A stretch of DNA of 33,021 nucleotides from an uncultured Bacilli bacterium. Lineage in GTDB: Bacteria; Bacillota_I; Bacilli_A; RF39; UBA660. How positions within the stretch are numbered: the stretch's first letter is position 1; each line of letters opens with the position of its first letter. The position numbers and the translations under genes were made by a program. The notes beneath the pieces were generated by a model that ran no database searches, was not told the origin of the DNA, and saw only the letters and a program-made list of their open reading frames with translations. The DNA lies in NCBI GenBank assembly GCA_947623995.1, contig CANQIN010000008.1, forward strand, positions 1 through 33,021, written 5' to 3'. Positions 1 to 8,203 of this stretch are shown piece by piece.

Positions 1-95
1 TAAGCATGGATTTTGAAAACGAAATTGTTAAACTTTTAACTTTTTCCTAATTTTTGCGATTCGATGATTTTATCCTGATTATTTTCTTTCATTAA

Positions 96-124
96 TTTAC
101 ATCTAAAAGTATAAATACTATAAT
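96..124 (+). promoter_or_regulatory. Sigma-A-type promoter of the proteinase pseudogene
   Basis: TTTACA (96-101) and a perfect TATAAT (119-124) are separated by 17 bases. A ribosome binding site (AGAAGG, 135-140) and ATG (145) follow at normal distances. The promoter is intact although the gene it serves is broken. Confidence 0.7.
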
Positions 125-144
125 AATTATATAAAGAAGGTTTT

Positions 145-1070
145 ATGAGTTATATTACAAGAAAAAACTATATCAAGAATTAGAAAAAATTAGAAAGAGA
201 CCATTGATTTCTTATGTAACATCAATTAGGCCTGGTTGTTCCGCACAAATGACTCAAGATGTTTTACCTATAATAATTAAACAAATAAATAAAATTAGTT
301 CTGAATATGACAGTATTGAATTTATTAATTATAAGTAATGGAGGAGATCCAATAGTGTCATGGAGAATTATTTCATTATTAAGAGAAAAATTTAAAAAAG
401 TATCGTTTTAATTCCTTATACTGCTTATAGTGCTGCTACATTATTAGCATTGGGAGCTGATGAAATTATAATGCATCCTTATGGTAATTTAGGGCCTTTA
501 GATCCACAATTAAGTTTTATTGATATAAATGGTAAACCAAGAACCATTAGCTATGAGGATATCACAAAATATGTTGAATTTGTTAAAGATATAGGAATTA
601 CTGACCAAGAACTAATTCAAAAGTCTTTTGAAAAATTGACATCAGAAATACCTCCTACTTCAATTGGTTTTGCTAAAAGAAGTTCTCAATTAGGATTAAC
701 TATGGGGCAAAAATTATTAGCAACTCATATGGATGATGAAAATAAAACAAAAGTAATTTCAGAAACATTAAATACTAAATTTTATCATCATGGTTATCCT
801 TTGGCTAGAAACGAAGCTAAAGAAATTGGATTACCCATTGCAAAATCAAATAAAAAGATTGAAGATTTATTGTGGGAAATTTATGAAGATTTTATGGATG
901 AAATGGAATTTAACAATGTATTTAATCCTGAAGCACTAATAATGGAAAGAATTTCAAAATAACCTCAACCTGTTGCAAATATTATAAATAGTATTAAAGA
1001 AAAAATTAAGTTAGCTTGTTTGGAAAGTTGTTATTTAAACTGTTACATTGAAGAAGAAATTGGGTTATAG
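145..1070 (+). pseudogene. Serine dehydrogenase proteinase (SDH_sah-type, ClpP-like) pseudogene
   Basis: The 170-aa ORF at 450-962 is only the middle of this gene. Reading all frames from ATG 145 gives a continuous homologue of the SDH proteinase family (ClpP/SppA-like fold): a start MSYITRK, then LYQELEKIRKRPLISYVTSI, NGGDPIVSWRIISLLREK, IPYTAYSAATLLALGADEII and GNLGPLDPQ. The SAAT serine region is typical of the family. Three one-base indels are needed to join these parts: one A missing near 165, one extra base near 325, and one G missing near 408. An in-frame TAA at 960-962 then separates the body from a tail that reads on in the same frame (PVANIINSIKEKIKLACLES) to TAG at 1068-1070. Three frameshifts plus a stop make decay more likely than a sequencing slip, although bad sequence near a contig end could mimic it. 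The family is membrane-associated in other bacteria; no function is claimed here. Confidence 0.8.
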
Positions 1071-1082
1071 AGGAGGAAAATA

Positions 1083-1268
1083 ATGATAAATAATATAACT
1101 ACTCTTGGAATACCGATAATAAATACATCACAAATGATAAAAATAGAAAGTAAACAAATAAAATCTCAATGTGTGCCTTATTTTTTTACTGCTAATGAAA
1201 ATAACAAAAAAACTAAAGAAAATAGTTCAAAACATTCACAAATTAAAAATAATATAATTAAAAAATAA
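1083..1268 (+). CDS. Small hypothetical protein (61 aa)
   Basis: The start is supported by a perfect AGGAGG (1071-1076) six bases before ATG 1083, immediately after the end of the proteinase pseudogene, so the two were probably co-transcribed. The product is polar and Lys/Asn-rich, with a short hydrophobic start (TTLGIPII) and a basic C-terminal third. I recognise no domain, signal peptide or membrane segment. The strong ribosome binding site is the best evidence that it is real. It may be a companion of the proteinase that has outlived it, or a chance ORF in AT-rich DNA. Confidence 0.5.
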   Translation: MINNITTLGIPIINTSQMIKIESKQIKSQCVPYFFTANENNKKTKENSSKHSQIKNNIIKK

Positions 1269-1271
1269 AAT

Positions 1272-1318
1272 ATTGGACATATTATATTTTAGGAGGTTAA
1301 TATGTCCAATTTTATTTT
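1272..1318 (+). terminator. 13-bp perfect hairpin with T-rich tail; AGGAGG in its loop
   Basis: ATTGGACATATTA (1272-1284) and TAATATGTCCAAT (1298-1310) are perfect inverted repeats around a 13-base loop, followed by TTTATTTTC. It lies four bases after the stop of the 61-aa ORF, so it reads as its rho-independent terminator. The loop contains AGGAGG (1291-1296) and the 3' arm contains an ATG, which a simple terminator does not need. Confidence 0.55.
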
Positions 1319-1388
1319 CACATCATGTAATAATAGCATAATTAGATATACTAAGTATTCTAACAGGCTTTATATACAAAAAAGATGA
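1302..1388 (+). CDS. Possible 28-codon micro-ORF inside/after the hairpin
   Basis: ATG 1302 is five bases after a perfect AGGAGG (1291-1296) and opens a 28-codon frame beginning MSNFIFTSCNNS and ending RLYIQKR, with TGA at 1386-1388 inside the next terminator stem. It is below the size of the ORF track. The spacing is ideal, but the ATG lies in the 3' arm of the 13-bp hairpin and would be hidden when that stem folds. It could be a translated leader-type peptide or an accident of terminator sequence. Confidence 0.25.
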   Translation: MSNFIFTSCNNSIIRYTKYSNRLYIQKR

Positions 1389-1420
1389 TTTAAAGCATTA
1401 CAACTTTACATCATCTTTTT
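1379..1420. terminator. Bidirectional terminator between the left-end genes and ileS
   Basis: AAAAAGATGAT (1379-1389) and ATCATCTTTTT (1410-1420) form an 11-bp stem with A-rich and T-rich outer arms, so it can act on both strands. A minor inner pairing (AAAG/CTTT) shortens the loop. It sits between the plus-strand genes and the end of the minus-strand ileS at 1452. Confidence 0.7.
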
Positions 1421-1451
1421 CTATTATTATTTGAAACTTTAAAATTTAACC

Positions 1452-4400
1452 CTACTTTTTTACAATATCAATATATACTTCTTCACCATTTAAATCATAA
1501 CTATCAGTTAAATCTTCTTTTTTAATTAAATCTACTGTTAAAGTTTCTTTTTTAATATAATCATTAAACATCTCTAAAGACTTAATAAATTTATCAGGAC
1601 CATTATAATAAATTATAATTCGATCAACAACATTCAAATCTTTTAATTTTCTGATATTTTGAACTTTACTAACAAATTCACGAGCTAATCCTTCTAAAAT
1701 TAATTCTTCACTTAATTCGGTATTTAAAATAACAAAATTATTATTTTCCATACCAACATTAAAACCATCTTTAGCATCAACTCTAATATCAACCATTTCT
1801 TTATTAACTTTTAATTCTTCACCATCTAAATTTAAAGTAATTTCTTGATTATTTTGTAATGATTCAATTTCTTCATTACTTAAATTTAATAAAGCTTCAC
1901 TAAATAATTTAATTTTAGGTCCTAAAATTTTACCTACAACTTTAAAATTAGGTTTTACTAAGAAGTTCATATATTCGCTTAAATTATCAATAAAACTTAC
2001 TTCTTTAACATTTAATTCTTCTTTAATTAAAGATACTAAATCTTTAATTATTTCTTTATTTTTACCATCAATTAAAACTTCTTTTAAAGGTTGTCTTACT
2101 TTAATTTTAGCTTCTTCTCTAACATATCTGCCAATACTAATTAAATTACGAACTAAATCCATTTTTTCTTCAACATCTTCTAAGATTAAAGACTCATCAG
2201 CAACTGGAAAATCTTCTAAATGAACAGATTCTTTACCAGTTAATTTTTGATATATTTCTTCGGTTGTAAATGGTATTATTGGCGCACATAATTTACATAG
2301 ACCACATAATACTTCATAAGTTGTCATATAAACACTTTTCTTAGAATTATCTAATTCACTTTTCCAAAAACGATTCCTGTTACGTCTAATATACCAATTA
2401 GATAAATCATCAGATACAAAATTAGTAATTAATTTAACAACTTGATTTAAGTCATATAGTTCATAATATTTAGTACATTCTAAGACTAATCGATTATATT
2501 TAGAAATTAACCATTTATCTATTTCTTCACGATCATTTATTTTAACATGACAATCATCTATATCAATATGATCAGCATTAGCATACATTTGGAAGAAAGA
2601 ATAAGTATTTTTAAAAGGATTAAAGAACTTAGAATGAACTTCTTTTACCCCAGCTTCATCATATTTTAAAGGAGTCCATACGGGTGATGCATAAAACATA
2701 TACCATCTTACATTATCAGCGCCATACTCTGTTAAAGCAACAGTTGGATCAATAACATTTCCCGTAGATTTACTCATTTTTTTACCATTTGCATCTAATA
2801 CCATATCATTAACGACAACATTTTTAAAACTAGATTTACCAGATATAATAGTTGAAATACATATTAGGGCATTAAACCAACCACGAGTTTGATCTACACC
2901 TTCGGCAATAAAGTCAGCTGGAAATTGACTTTCAAATAATTCTTTATTTTCAAATGGATAATGGAAACTTGCATATGGCATTGCTCCTGAATCAAACCAA
3001 ACATCTAATACATCTAATACTCTAGTCATACGACCATTACAATGAGGACATTTAAGATGTAAATCATCAACATAAGGACGATGTAATTCAATTTTACTTA
3101 CATCAATATCTTCAATTAACATTTCTTGTAATTCTTTTAAAGAACCAATAACATGTTTTTCCCCACAATCATCACAAATCCATATTGGCATTGGACAACC
3201 CCAATATCTATTTCGACTAATTCCCCAATCTACCATATTTTCAAGCCAATTATTAAATCTTTTTGTACCTACATATTCAGGATACCAATTAACACTTTTA
3301 TTAGCTTCAATAATTTGTTCTTTATATTCAGTAGTTCTTATATACCAAGCAGGTTTAGTAAAATAGATTAATGGAGAATGGCAACGCCAACAATGAGGAT
3401 AATCATGATTCATCTTAATTTTCTTAAATAGCTTATCATTTTCTTTTAAATATTTGATAATATCTATTTCTAATTCAGGTGAAGTAACAAGCGTACCTTT
3501 CCAAGGTCCTTCAGTATAACAGCCATCTTTACCTACCGGATTTACAAAAGCTACATTATTTTCAGCACATACCCGATTATCATCTACACCATAAGCCGGA
3601 GCAATATGAACAATTCCTGTTCCATCTTCACAAGTTACATAATTATCAGCAAGAACTTCAAAAGCTTTACCTTCGACTTTAACAAATGGCATTAATTGTT
3701 CATATTTAATACCTACTAAATCAGTTCCTTTAAAGGTTTCTAAAACTTTAAAATCATCACCTAAAACTTTTTCCGATAAAGCTTCAGCTAAGATAAATTT
3801 ATAACCCATTGATTCTACTTTGATATAAGTAATTTCCGGATTTACACATAAAGCTACATTAGCAAGTAAAGTCCATGGAGTTGTAGTCCAAACTAAGAAA
3901 TATTCATCACTATCTACTCTTTTAAAAGGCACAATTACGGTATTGACAGAAACATTTTCATATCCTTGTGATACTTCATTAGCAGATAACTCAGTTCCAC
4001 ATCTTGGACAATAAGGTAAGACTTTATTGCCATAATAGATAACTCCTTTTTTATCCATTTCTTTTATTAGCCACCATTCAGACTCAATAAATTCATTACT
4101 ACAGGTTACATAAGGATGTTCACAATCAATAAATTGCCCCATCATATCGGTTACTTCATTTATTTCATCAATATTTAAAGCAGTAGCCTTATTACATTCT
4201 TTACAAAAATTTTCAATACCAAAAGCTTCAATATCAGCTTTAGTTTTAAAACCTAATTTTTTTTCAACATTAACTTCAATTGGTAAGCCATGAGTATCAA
4301 GACCAATCTTTCTTAAAACTCGGTACCCTTGCATCGTTTTATATTTGCAAAAAGAATCTTTAATTGCTTTGGCTAAAACATGATGAATTCCTGGCTTAGC

Positions 4401-4556
4401 GTTAGCATATATTGGTCCATCATAAAATACCCAATTCTTTTTACCTTCACGATTATCAATAGTTTTATTTAGAATATCTATTCTTTTCCATTCTTCTAAA
4501 ATATCATTTTCAACATCATGAACATTTCTTTTGTCTAATTCTTTAAAATCTTTCAT
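1452..4556 (-). CDS. ileS: Isoleucine--tRNA ligase (clade-2-like)
   Basis: Charges tRNA-Ile with isoleucine in the cytoplasm. The class I signature appears as PGIHHVLAKAIKD near residue 57, and KMSKSTGNVIDP near residue 595. The long editing (CP1) insertion lies between them, with WTTTPWTL and CEDGTGIVHIAPAYG. The long C-terminal anticodon-binding part ends in LAREFVSKVQNIRKLKDLNV. The length (about 1034 aa) and the GIHH form of the HIGH motif resemble the clade-2 (eukaryote-like) bacterial IleRS group; members of that group are often less sensitive to mupirocin, but that is family knowledge, not shown here. The ORF track starts at ATG 4562. The second ATG (4556) is preferred because it sits about 6 bases after AAAGGAAG, which is too close to the first ATG. 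A T-box leader precedes the gene. The reading frame is intact over more than 3 kb. Confidence 0.96.
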   Translation of the reverse strand: MKDFKELDKRNVHDVENDILEEWKRIDILNKTIDNREGKKNWVFYDGPIYANAKPGIHHVLAKAIKDSFCKYKTMQGYRVLRKIGLDTHGLPIEVNVEKKLGFKTKADIEAFGIENFCKECNKATALNIDEINEVTDMMGQFIDCEHPYVTCSNEFIESEWWLIKEMDKKGVIYYGNKVLPYCPRCGTELSANEVSQGYENVSVNTVIVPFKRVDSDEYFLVWTTTPWTLLANVALCVNPEITYIKVESMGYKFILAEALSEKVLGDDFKVLETFKGTDLVGIKYEQLMPFVKVEGKAFEVLADNYVTCEDGTGIVHIAPAYGVDDNRVCAENNVAFVNPVGKDGCYTEGPWKGTLVTSPELEIDIIKYLKENDKLFKKIKMNHDYPHCWRCHSPLIYFTKPAWYIRTTEYKEQIIEANKSVNWYPEYVGTKRFNNWLENMVDWGISRNRYWGCPMPIWICDDCGEKHVIGSLKELQEMLIEDIDVSKIELHRPYVDDLHLKCPHCNGRMTRVLDVLDVWFDSGAMPYASFHYPFENKELFESQFPADFIAEGVDQTRGWFNALICISTIISGKSSFKNVVVNDMVLDANGKKMSKSTGNVIDPTVALTEYGADNVRWYMFYASPVWTPLKYDEAGVKEVHSKFFNPFKNTYSFFQMYANADHIDIDDCHVKINDREEIDKWLISKYNRLVLECTKYYELYDLNQVVKLITNFVSDDLSNWYIRRNRNRFWKSELDNSKKSVYMTTYEVLCGLCKLCAPIIPFTTEEIYQKLTGKESVHLEDFPVADESLILEDVEEKMDLVRNLISIGRYVREEAKIKVRQPLKEVLIDGKNKEIIKDLVSLIKEELNVKEVSFIDNLSEYMNFLVKPNFKVVGKILGPKIKLFSEALLNLSNEEIESLQNNQEITLNLDGEELKVNKEMVDIRVDAKDGFNVGMENNNFVILNTELSEELILEGLAREFVSKVQNIRKLKDLNVVDRIIIYYNGPDKFIKSLEMFNDYIKKETLTVDLIKKEDLTDSYDLNGEEVYIDIVKK

Positions 4557-4573
4557 AAACATCTTCCTTTCAT

Positions 4574-4762
4574 AAAAAAAGATGATACCAAAGGAGTCAA
4601 TAAGACGGTACCATCCTTAATTTAACTTATTTAACAAGATAACGTTTGTTAACCCGCAAAGATTATATAAGTGATATTTATAAAACTTCTTTATTTGGCT
4701 TCCACCAATACCAAACTCTCTTTAAAAGACAATTTTTATAAACGTGTCTTAACTCTTTTGAC
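4574..4762 (-). promoter_or_regulatory. T-box riboswitch leader, isoleucine specifier
   Basis: On the minus strand the leader has stem I landmarks (AGAGAG near its start and GGTGGAAGCC in the distal part). A candidate AUC specifier (4675-4673), followed by a purine, lies in the 3' half. The conserved T-box AAGGATGGTACCGTC is at 4618-4604. GATGGTACC (4615-4607) pairs with GGTATCATC (4589-4581), followed by seven T, giving the terminator that the T-box would disrupt when uncharged tRNA-Ile binds. It therefore couples ileS transcription to tRNA-Ile charging. The specifier and gene identity agree. Confidence 0.92.
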
Positions 4763-4768
4763 AAATAT

Positions 4769-4797
4769 ATTATATGAAAAACCATTTATTGTGTCAA
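4769..4797 (-). promoter_or_regulatory. Promoter of ileS T-box transcript
   Basis: A consensus TTGACA (4797-4792) and TATAAT (4774-4769) are 17 bases apart, just upstream of the T-box leader. The -35 box begins only eight bases after the stop codon of the upstream secreted-protein gene, and I see no terminator between them. Confidence 0.88.
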
Positions 4798-4804
4798 ACA
4801 TTTT

Positions 4805-6657
4805 TTAAGCATTAAGTTGTAATTGGTAAGGTTGTTCCATAGTGCCTTCTCCACTTATTATCTTCGTAGATGGTGTCAGATAACCGACGGGCTCAACCCC
4901 GTATGCGTTTTGGTCGTTGAGGCCGTCGACATTCCCAGAAGAATGGACAGAAAACGCATGGCTGGAGGCAGAGGAATACGGGGATAAAGTCCATAAATAA
5001 CTTGATGGTTTTAACCAGTCTGTTCCTCCACATTCACTCTTATAGTTTCCACTTGTACTAGACCAATTATATAGTTCTTTTGCAAAACATGTTTCTCTTC
5101 CAATACTTCCTCCATTTGTTGCATATCCATAGTCACTTGGATAGATTAAACCTATTCCATTATGTTTTTCTACTTCATCTATTTCTTTACTCCATTCACT
5201 TGGATTTGTATTACTACTTCCTGTTCTTTTTCCTCTTTCATATTCATACCAATGTTTTACTAAACCATTTGATTCATTAGTATATGAATCAGTTCCACCA
5301 AGTGTCCAGATAACATCAGTATCTATCATATTTCTTGCTGTCTCATCTAGTCCTTTTGGTAAATCTGTTCCTGTGTTAAAGTCACACTGGCTTGCACTAC
5401 TGCCTTTATAACAGTCTCCTGTACTACTTTCATAGTTTATTCCATTTAACATATCTTTTAAGGTACTAGTAGTCCAATTATTACTATACCCTGAACCACT
5501 TCTATTCCAGTAATAGTTTCCAAAATTCTTTTGCTCCCCTACTCCATCTGTTCTTACTATTTTTACTCTTTGCTCTACACTACTTCCTACTTTTACATTT
5601 ACTAAGCCTATTATTCTCCATATTTCATTATTAAATGATACATAATTATGAACATATGGTGTAGCTGCATTTTTATAATTTACTCCTGCATATCGATATT
5701 CGGTTTTATTCCATTCTTGACCTAGTTCTTCTAAATCATTATGTTCTACTTTATATAAGCCATTTTTACATGTTGCTATTGGAATTTGTTTTCTGCTATT
5801 TCTACCATTTCTGGGGTTCCTATATTTACTGTTTGTTCTACTTCTTCACTTACTGCTCCTAAATTATCCGTTACCCTTAGTTGTATGGTATGGTCTCCTT
5901 CTAATTGGTTGGTAAATTCTTGAGTTGCTTTTCCATCTTGCCATCCTTCTTCATCTATTTGGTATTCATATTTTGAAATACTTTTATCTTTATATGGAAT
6001 TGCTGTAGCTGTTGCTGTTATCGTATTTTCACATACTGATAAAGCTAGCTCACTTGTTGGTGGTACATCATCTTCATTTATATATGTTGATGTTACTGTT
6101 ATTTTACTTTTAAATTCTTTATTCATTGAATCAATATTTTCTACTGTTACTTTTTCATGCATCCATATTCTTAGTTCAAAATTTTTTGTTTCATTTCCTT
6201 CTAAATATCCACTCATTAATTTATGGGCTTCATATGTATTTGCTATTGTTGTATCTGTTGGACTAGTTTCTCCTAATACTTTTTCTATTCCCTCTTGTCC
6301 TACTTCATTTAATTTTACTTTTAAATAATTTGGACTTAATCTATTTGCTTCTAATACTTTACTTAATGATTCTAGATTTATTTGATATGTTGCCATATCA
6401 TCACACTTATTATGGACACTAAATTTATATGGTTTTAATTTTCTTCCTTCACTATCTAAGATTGGATATGTTTTATCTAAGGTTATATCATCTGATTCAC
6501 TTTCAATATCCATACTTAAACATGCTGAATTAACAACATTTTCTCCTGTTTGCTGTTTCGTTAATATCCAATAAGCATATGTAATACCTACAACTAATAG
6601 TAATGCTCCTATTACTCCTAATGTTATAAATAAATTTTTCTTTTTCTTATTTTCCAT
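4805..6657 (-). pseudogene. Secreted/anchored modular protein with DGR-like variable C-terminus, frameshifted
   Basis: Two ORF-track entries (299 and 215 aa) are halves of one gene of about 617 codons. The first half ends at AENKFQ-stop near 5776. With one extra A in the A4 run just upstream of CAAATTCC the frame reads EKQIPIATCKNGLYK and stays open without stops through VSFNEIWRIIGLV to the second half. Order of parts: a basic N-terminus plus one hydrophobic segment ending in TYAYW (residues 1-30 from MENKKKK), a beta-rich extracellular region, an Ig-like module (PPTSELALSVCEN to VEQTVNI), and a C-terminal domain of the FISUMP/C-type-lectin-like kind ending SYLWTLSPYSS to YGVEPVGYLTPSTKI. 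ATG 6657 is preferred over 6675 because AAAAGG lies nine bases before it. It could be a surface binding protein. As read, it would be truncated after about 290 aa. The last 100 codons hold the unusual GC-rich block listed separately. Confidence 0.7.
4876..4984 (-). other. Candidate DGR variable repeat (VR), GC-rich and A-poor
   Basis: Within a gene that is otherwise very AT-rich, 55 of the 100 bases 4881-4980 are G or C. On the coding strand the block is poor in A (about 17% by hand count). It encodes SYLWTLSPYSS through YGVEPVGYL, the last part of the protein. Runs of codons vary in positions one and two but keep C or T in position three (TCC TCT GCC TCC AGC CAT, and GAC GGC CTC AAC GAC), as expected when AAC/AAT codons of a template repeat are mutagenised at adenines. 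The block ends in GC-rich GGGGTTGAGCCCGTC, in the place of an IMH-like element. No template repeat or reverse transcriptase is in this window, so this is inference from pattern. Confidence 0.6.
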
Positions 6658-6715
6658 ACTATTATACCTTTTCATATATATTATTATTGTAACAGTTTTA
6701 ATTTAAAAGAAAATA

Positions 6716-6759
6716 ATTAAAAAGTGACAAATTTGTTTATTTTACATAATTTGTCACTT
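6716..6759 (-). terminator. Terminator of the fmt transcript
   Basis: On the minus strand AAGTGACAAATT (6759-6748) pairs perfectly with AATTTGTCACTT (6733-6722) and is followed by TTTT and further T-rich sequence. The stop codon TGA of the 114-aa gene lies inside the first arm. Confidence 0.75.
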
Positions 6760-7098
6760 CTTTATTAATTTTAATTCTTGTCCTTTATCTTCTTTTTTAA
6801 TTTTTCTTTCTAATGTTTTTAATTTTAGATTATTAAAATAGTATTTTGTATATTCTTCTTTAGTTAAATTTAATTCAGCTAATAACATTTCACATGTTTC
6901 TTTACCAACTATTTTTTGATTATCACTACTACTATAATAAGCAATTAAACATTCCCAATAATCAATCGGATTTGCTTTTATTGATAGAAAATAATTTTGA
7001 TGAAAATTTATTATTCCTTCAATAATATGATATTTTTCTTTAATTGATAAGCATTCTTGATAATTTGTTAATATTTTTTGATATTTTTTCTTGTTCAT
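6754..7098 (-). CDS. Hypothetical protein downstream of fmt (114 aa)
   Basis: This begins 14 bases after the fmt stop, with AGAAGGA upstream of ATG, and ends inside a terminator, so fmt and this gene form a two-gene operon. The product is soluble, charged and probably helical, with aromatic residues in the middle (PIDYWECLIAYYSS) and a Lys-rich C-terminus. It has no signal peptide or membrane segment. I do not recognise the family; the operon position alone does not establish a role in initiator tRNA formylation. Confidence 0.65.
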   Translation of the reverse strand: MNKKKYQKILTNYQECLSIKEKYHIIEGIINFHQNYFLSIKANPIDYWECLIAYYSSSDNQKIVGKETCEMLLAELNLTKEEYTKYYFNNLKLKTLERKIKKEDKGQELKLIKK

Positions 7099-7112
7099 TT
7101 TTCTTTTTCCTT

Positions 7113-8045
7113 CTAGTTTATTTTAGCATTTTGTAAAACACTTTTATCTATTCCATTCAAGTAACTTTTAACATCCATTACTTTCTTGCCAAATGGTTTA
7201 ATTTTAGTTAAGTAAATAATACCATCTTGACAACTTATTCCTATTGCGTCTTTTTTAATGTCAATTATTTTATTTGCTTTATCTATTTTGCTTTTAATAA
7301 AATAAGCTTCTAATACTTTATATTCTAAATCATTTAATAAGAAATTGGCTAAAGGCCAAGAATTTAAGCCTCTTATTTTATTAATAATTTCTTTACCTGT
7401 TAAATTAAAATCTAATCTTTCATCTTCTCTTGTTATATTATAACCATAAGTAACTAAACTTTCATCTTGTTTAATTCTTTTATTAGTTTTATTTATAATA
7501 CTTGGTAAAGTATCTAATAATACACTACTTCCTATTTCACTTAATTTATCATGTAAAGTACTTACCGTATCAATATCTTTAATTAAGTATTCTTCTTGTT
7601 TAATAATATCACCACTATCCATGCCTTTATCCATATACATAATCGTAATTCCAGTTTTTTCTTCACCATTTATTAAGCACCAATGAATAGGAGCTCCTCC
7701 TCGATATTTAGGTAAGAGAGATGCATGAACATTAATGCAACCTAGCTTTGGATACTCTAAAATTTTACTTGGCAGAATTTGACCATACGCACAGGTGATA
7801 ATAATATCACATGGTATACTTAAAATTTCATCTAAGTGTTCTTTTATTTTTTCTGGTTGAAAAACCTTTAAATTATTTTTTAAAGCATATTTTTTAATCG
7901 GTGAAAATGTTAGTTCTTTTTTTCTTCCTACTAATTTATCTGGTTGGGTAACAACACCAACAACCGTTGTATTTTCATTTAACATTTTTAATATTGGCAC
8001 CGCAAATTCTGGTGTACCCATAAATATAACTTTTAAATCTTTCAT
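7113..8045 (-). CDS. fmt: Methionyl-tRNA formyltransferase
   Basis: Formylates Met-tRNA of the initiator tRNA using 10-formyl-tetrahydrofolate. The N-terminal catalytic domain opens with VIFMGTPEFAVPIL. The folate/catalytic loop appears as INVHASLLPKYRGGAPI (Asn and His of the triad, with the SLLP loop), and MDKGMDSGDI supplies the catalytic Asp. The C-terminal OB-like domain follows (LTGKEIINKIRGLNSWP). Length 310 aa is normal. The start is supported by AGAGG upstream and a promoter just beyond. In many Bacillota fmt sits directly next to priA; here the two are separated by two genes for exported proteins, one on each strand, suggesting insertion into an ancestral priA-fmt cluster. Confidence 0.96.
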   Translation of the reverse strand: MKDLKVIFMGTPEFAVPILKMLNENTTVVGVVTQPDKLVGRKKELTFSPIKKYALKNNLKVFQPEKIKEHLDEILSIPCDIIITCAYGQILPSKILEYPKLGCINVHASLLPKYRGGAPIHWCLINGEEKTGITIMYMDKGMDSGDIIKQEEYLIKDIDTVSTLHDKLSEIGSSVLLDTLPSIINKTNKRIKQDESLVTYGYNITREDERLDFNLTGKEIINKIRGLNSWPLANFLLNDLEYKVLEAYFIKSKIDKANKIIDIKKDAIGISCQDGIIYLTKIKPFGKKVMDVKSYLNGIDKSVLQNAKIN

Positions 8046-8070
8046 ATATATCCTCTTTCAAAGTAATTAA

Positions 8071-8098
8071 ATTGTATCATAAAAATAATAACTAACAA
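8071..8098 (-). promoter_or_regulatory. Probable fmt promoter
   Basis: TTGTTA (8098-8093) and TACAAT (8076-8071) are 16 bases apart, 26 bases upstream of the fmt ATG. Confidence 0.5.
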
Positions 8099-8133
8099 AA
8101 TTATCTTGTGCATTTTACGTCAAATAATAAAAA

Positions 8134-8166
8134 ATTTACATTTTTTCGTTTTCAAAAAATGTAAAT
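8134..8166. repeat. 33-bp perfect palindrome in the fmt / metallo-hydrolase divergent region
   Basis: ATTTACATTTTTT (8134-8146) and AAAAAATGTAAAT (8154-8166) are perfect 13-bp inverted repeats around CGTTTTC. It lies between the divergent fmt and metallo-hydrolase genes, 37 bases before ATG 8204. It has no T-tail on the plus strand, so an operator or mRNA 5' hairpin fits better than a terminator. I see no clear promoter for the plus-strand gene. Confidence 0.5.
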
Positions 8167-8203
8167 GGTGTTAACATTAATTTACAAAGTAAGGAGTATA
8201 GAA

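Noticed and set aside
3153-3371. 72-aa ORF on the + strand
   Set aside because: Lies antisense inside ileS with no ribosome binding site; a shadow frame.
5080-5280. 66-aa ORF on the + strand
   Set aside because: Antisense to the modular secreted-protein gene; composition is a repeat of Leu/Phe/His typical of shadow frames.
4805-6657. A complete DGR in this window
   Set aside because: No reverse transcriptase ORF, accessory Avd-type gene or template repeat is visible on either strand here; only a candidate variable repeat.
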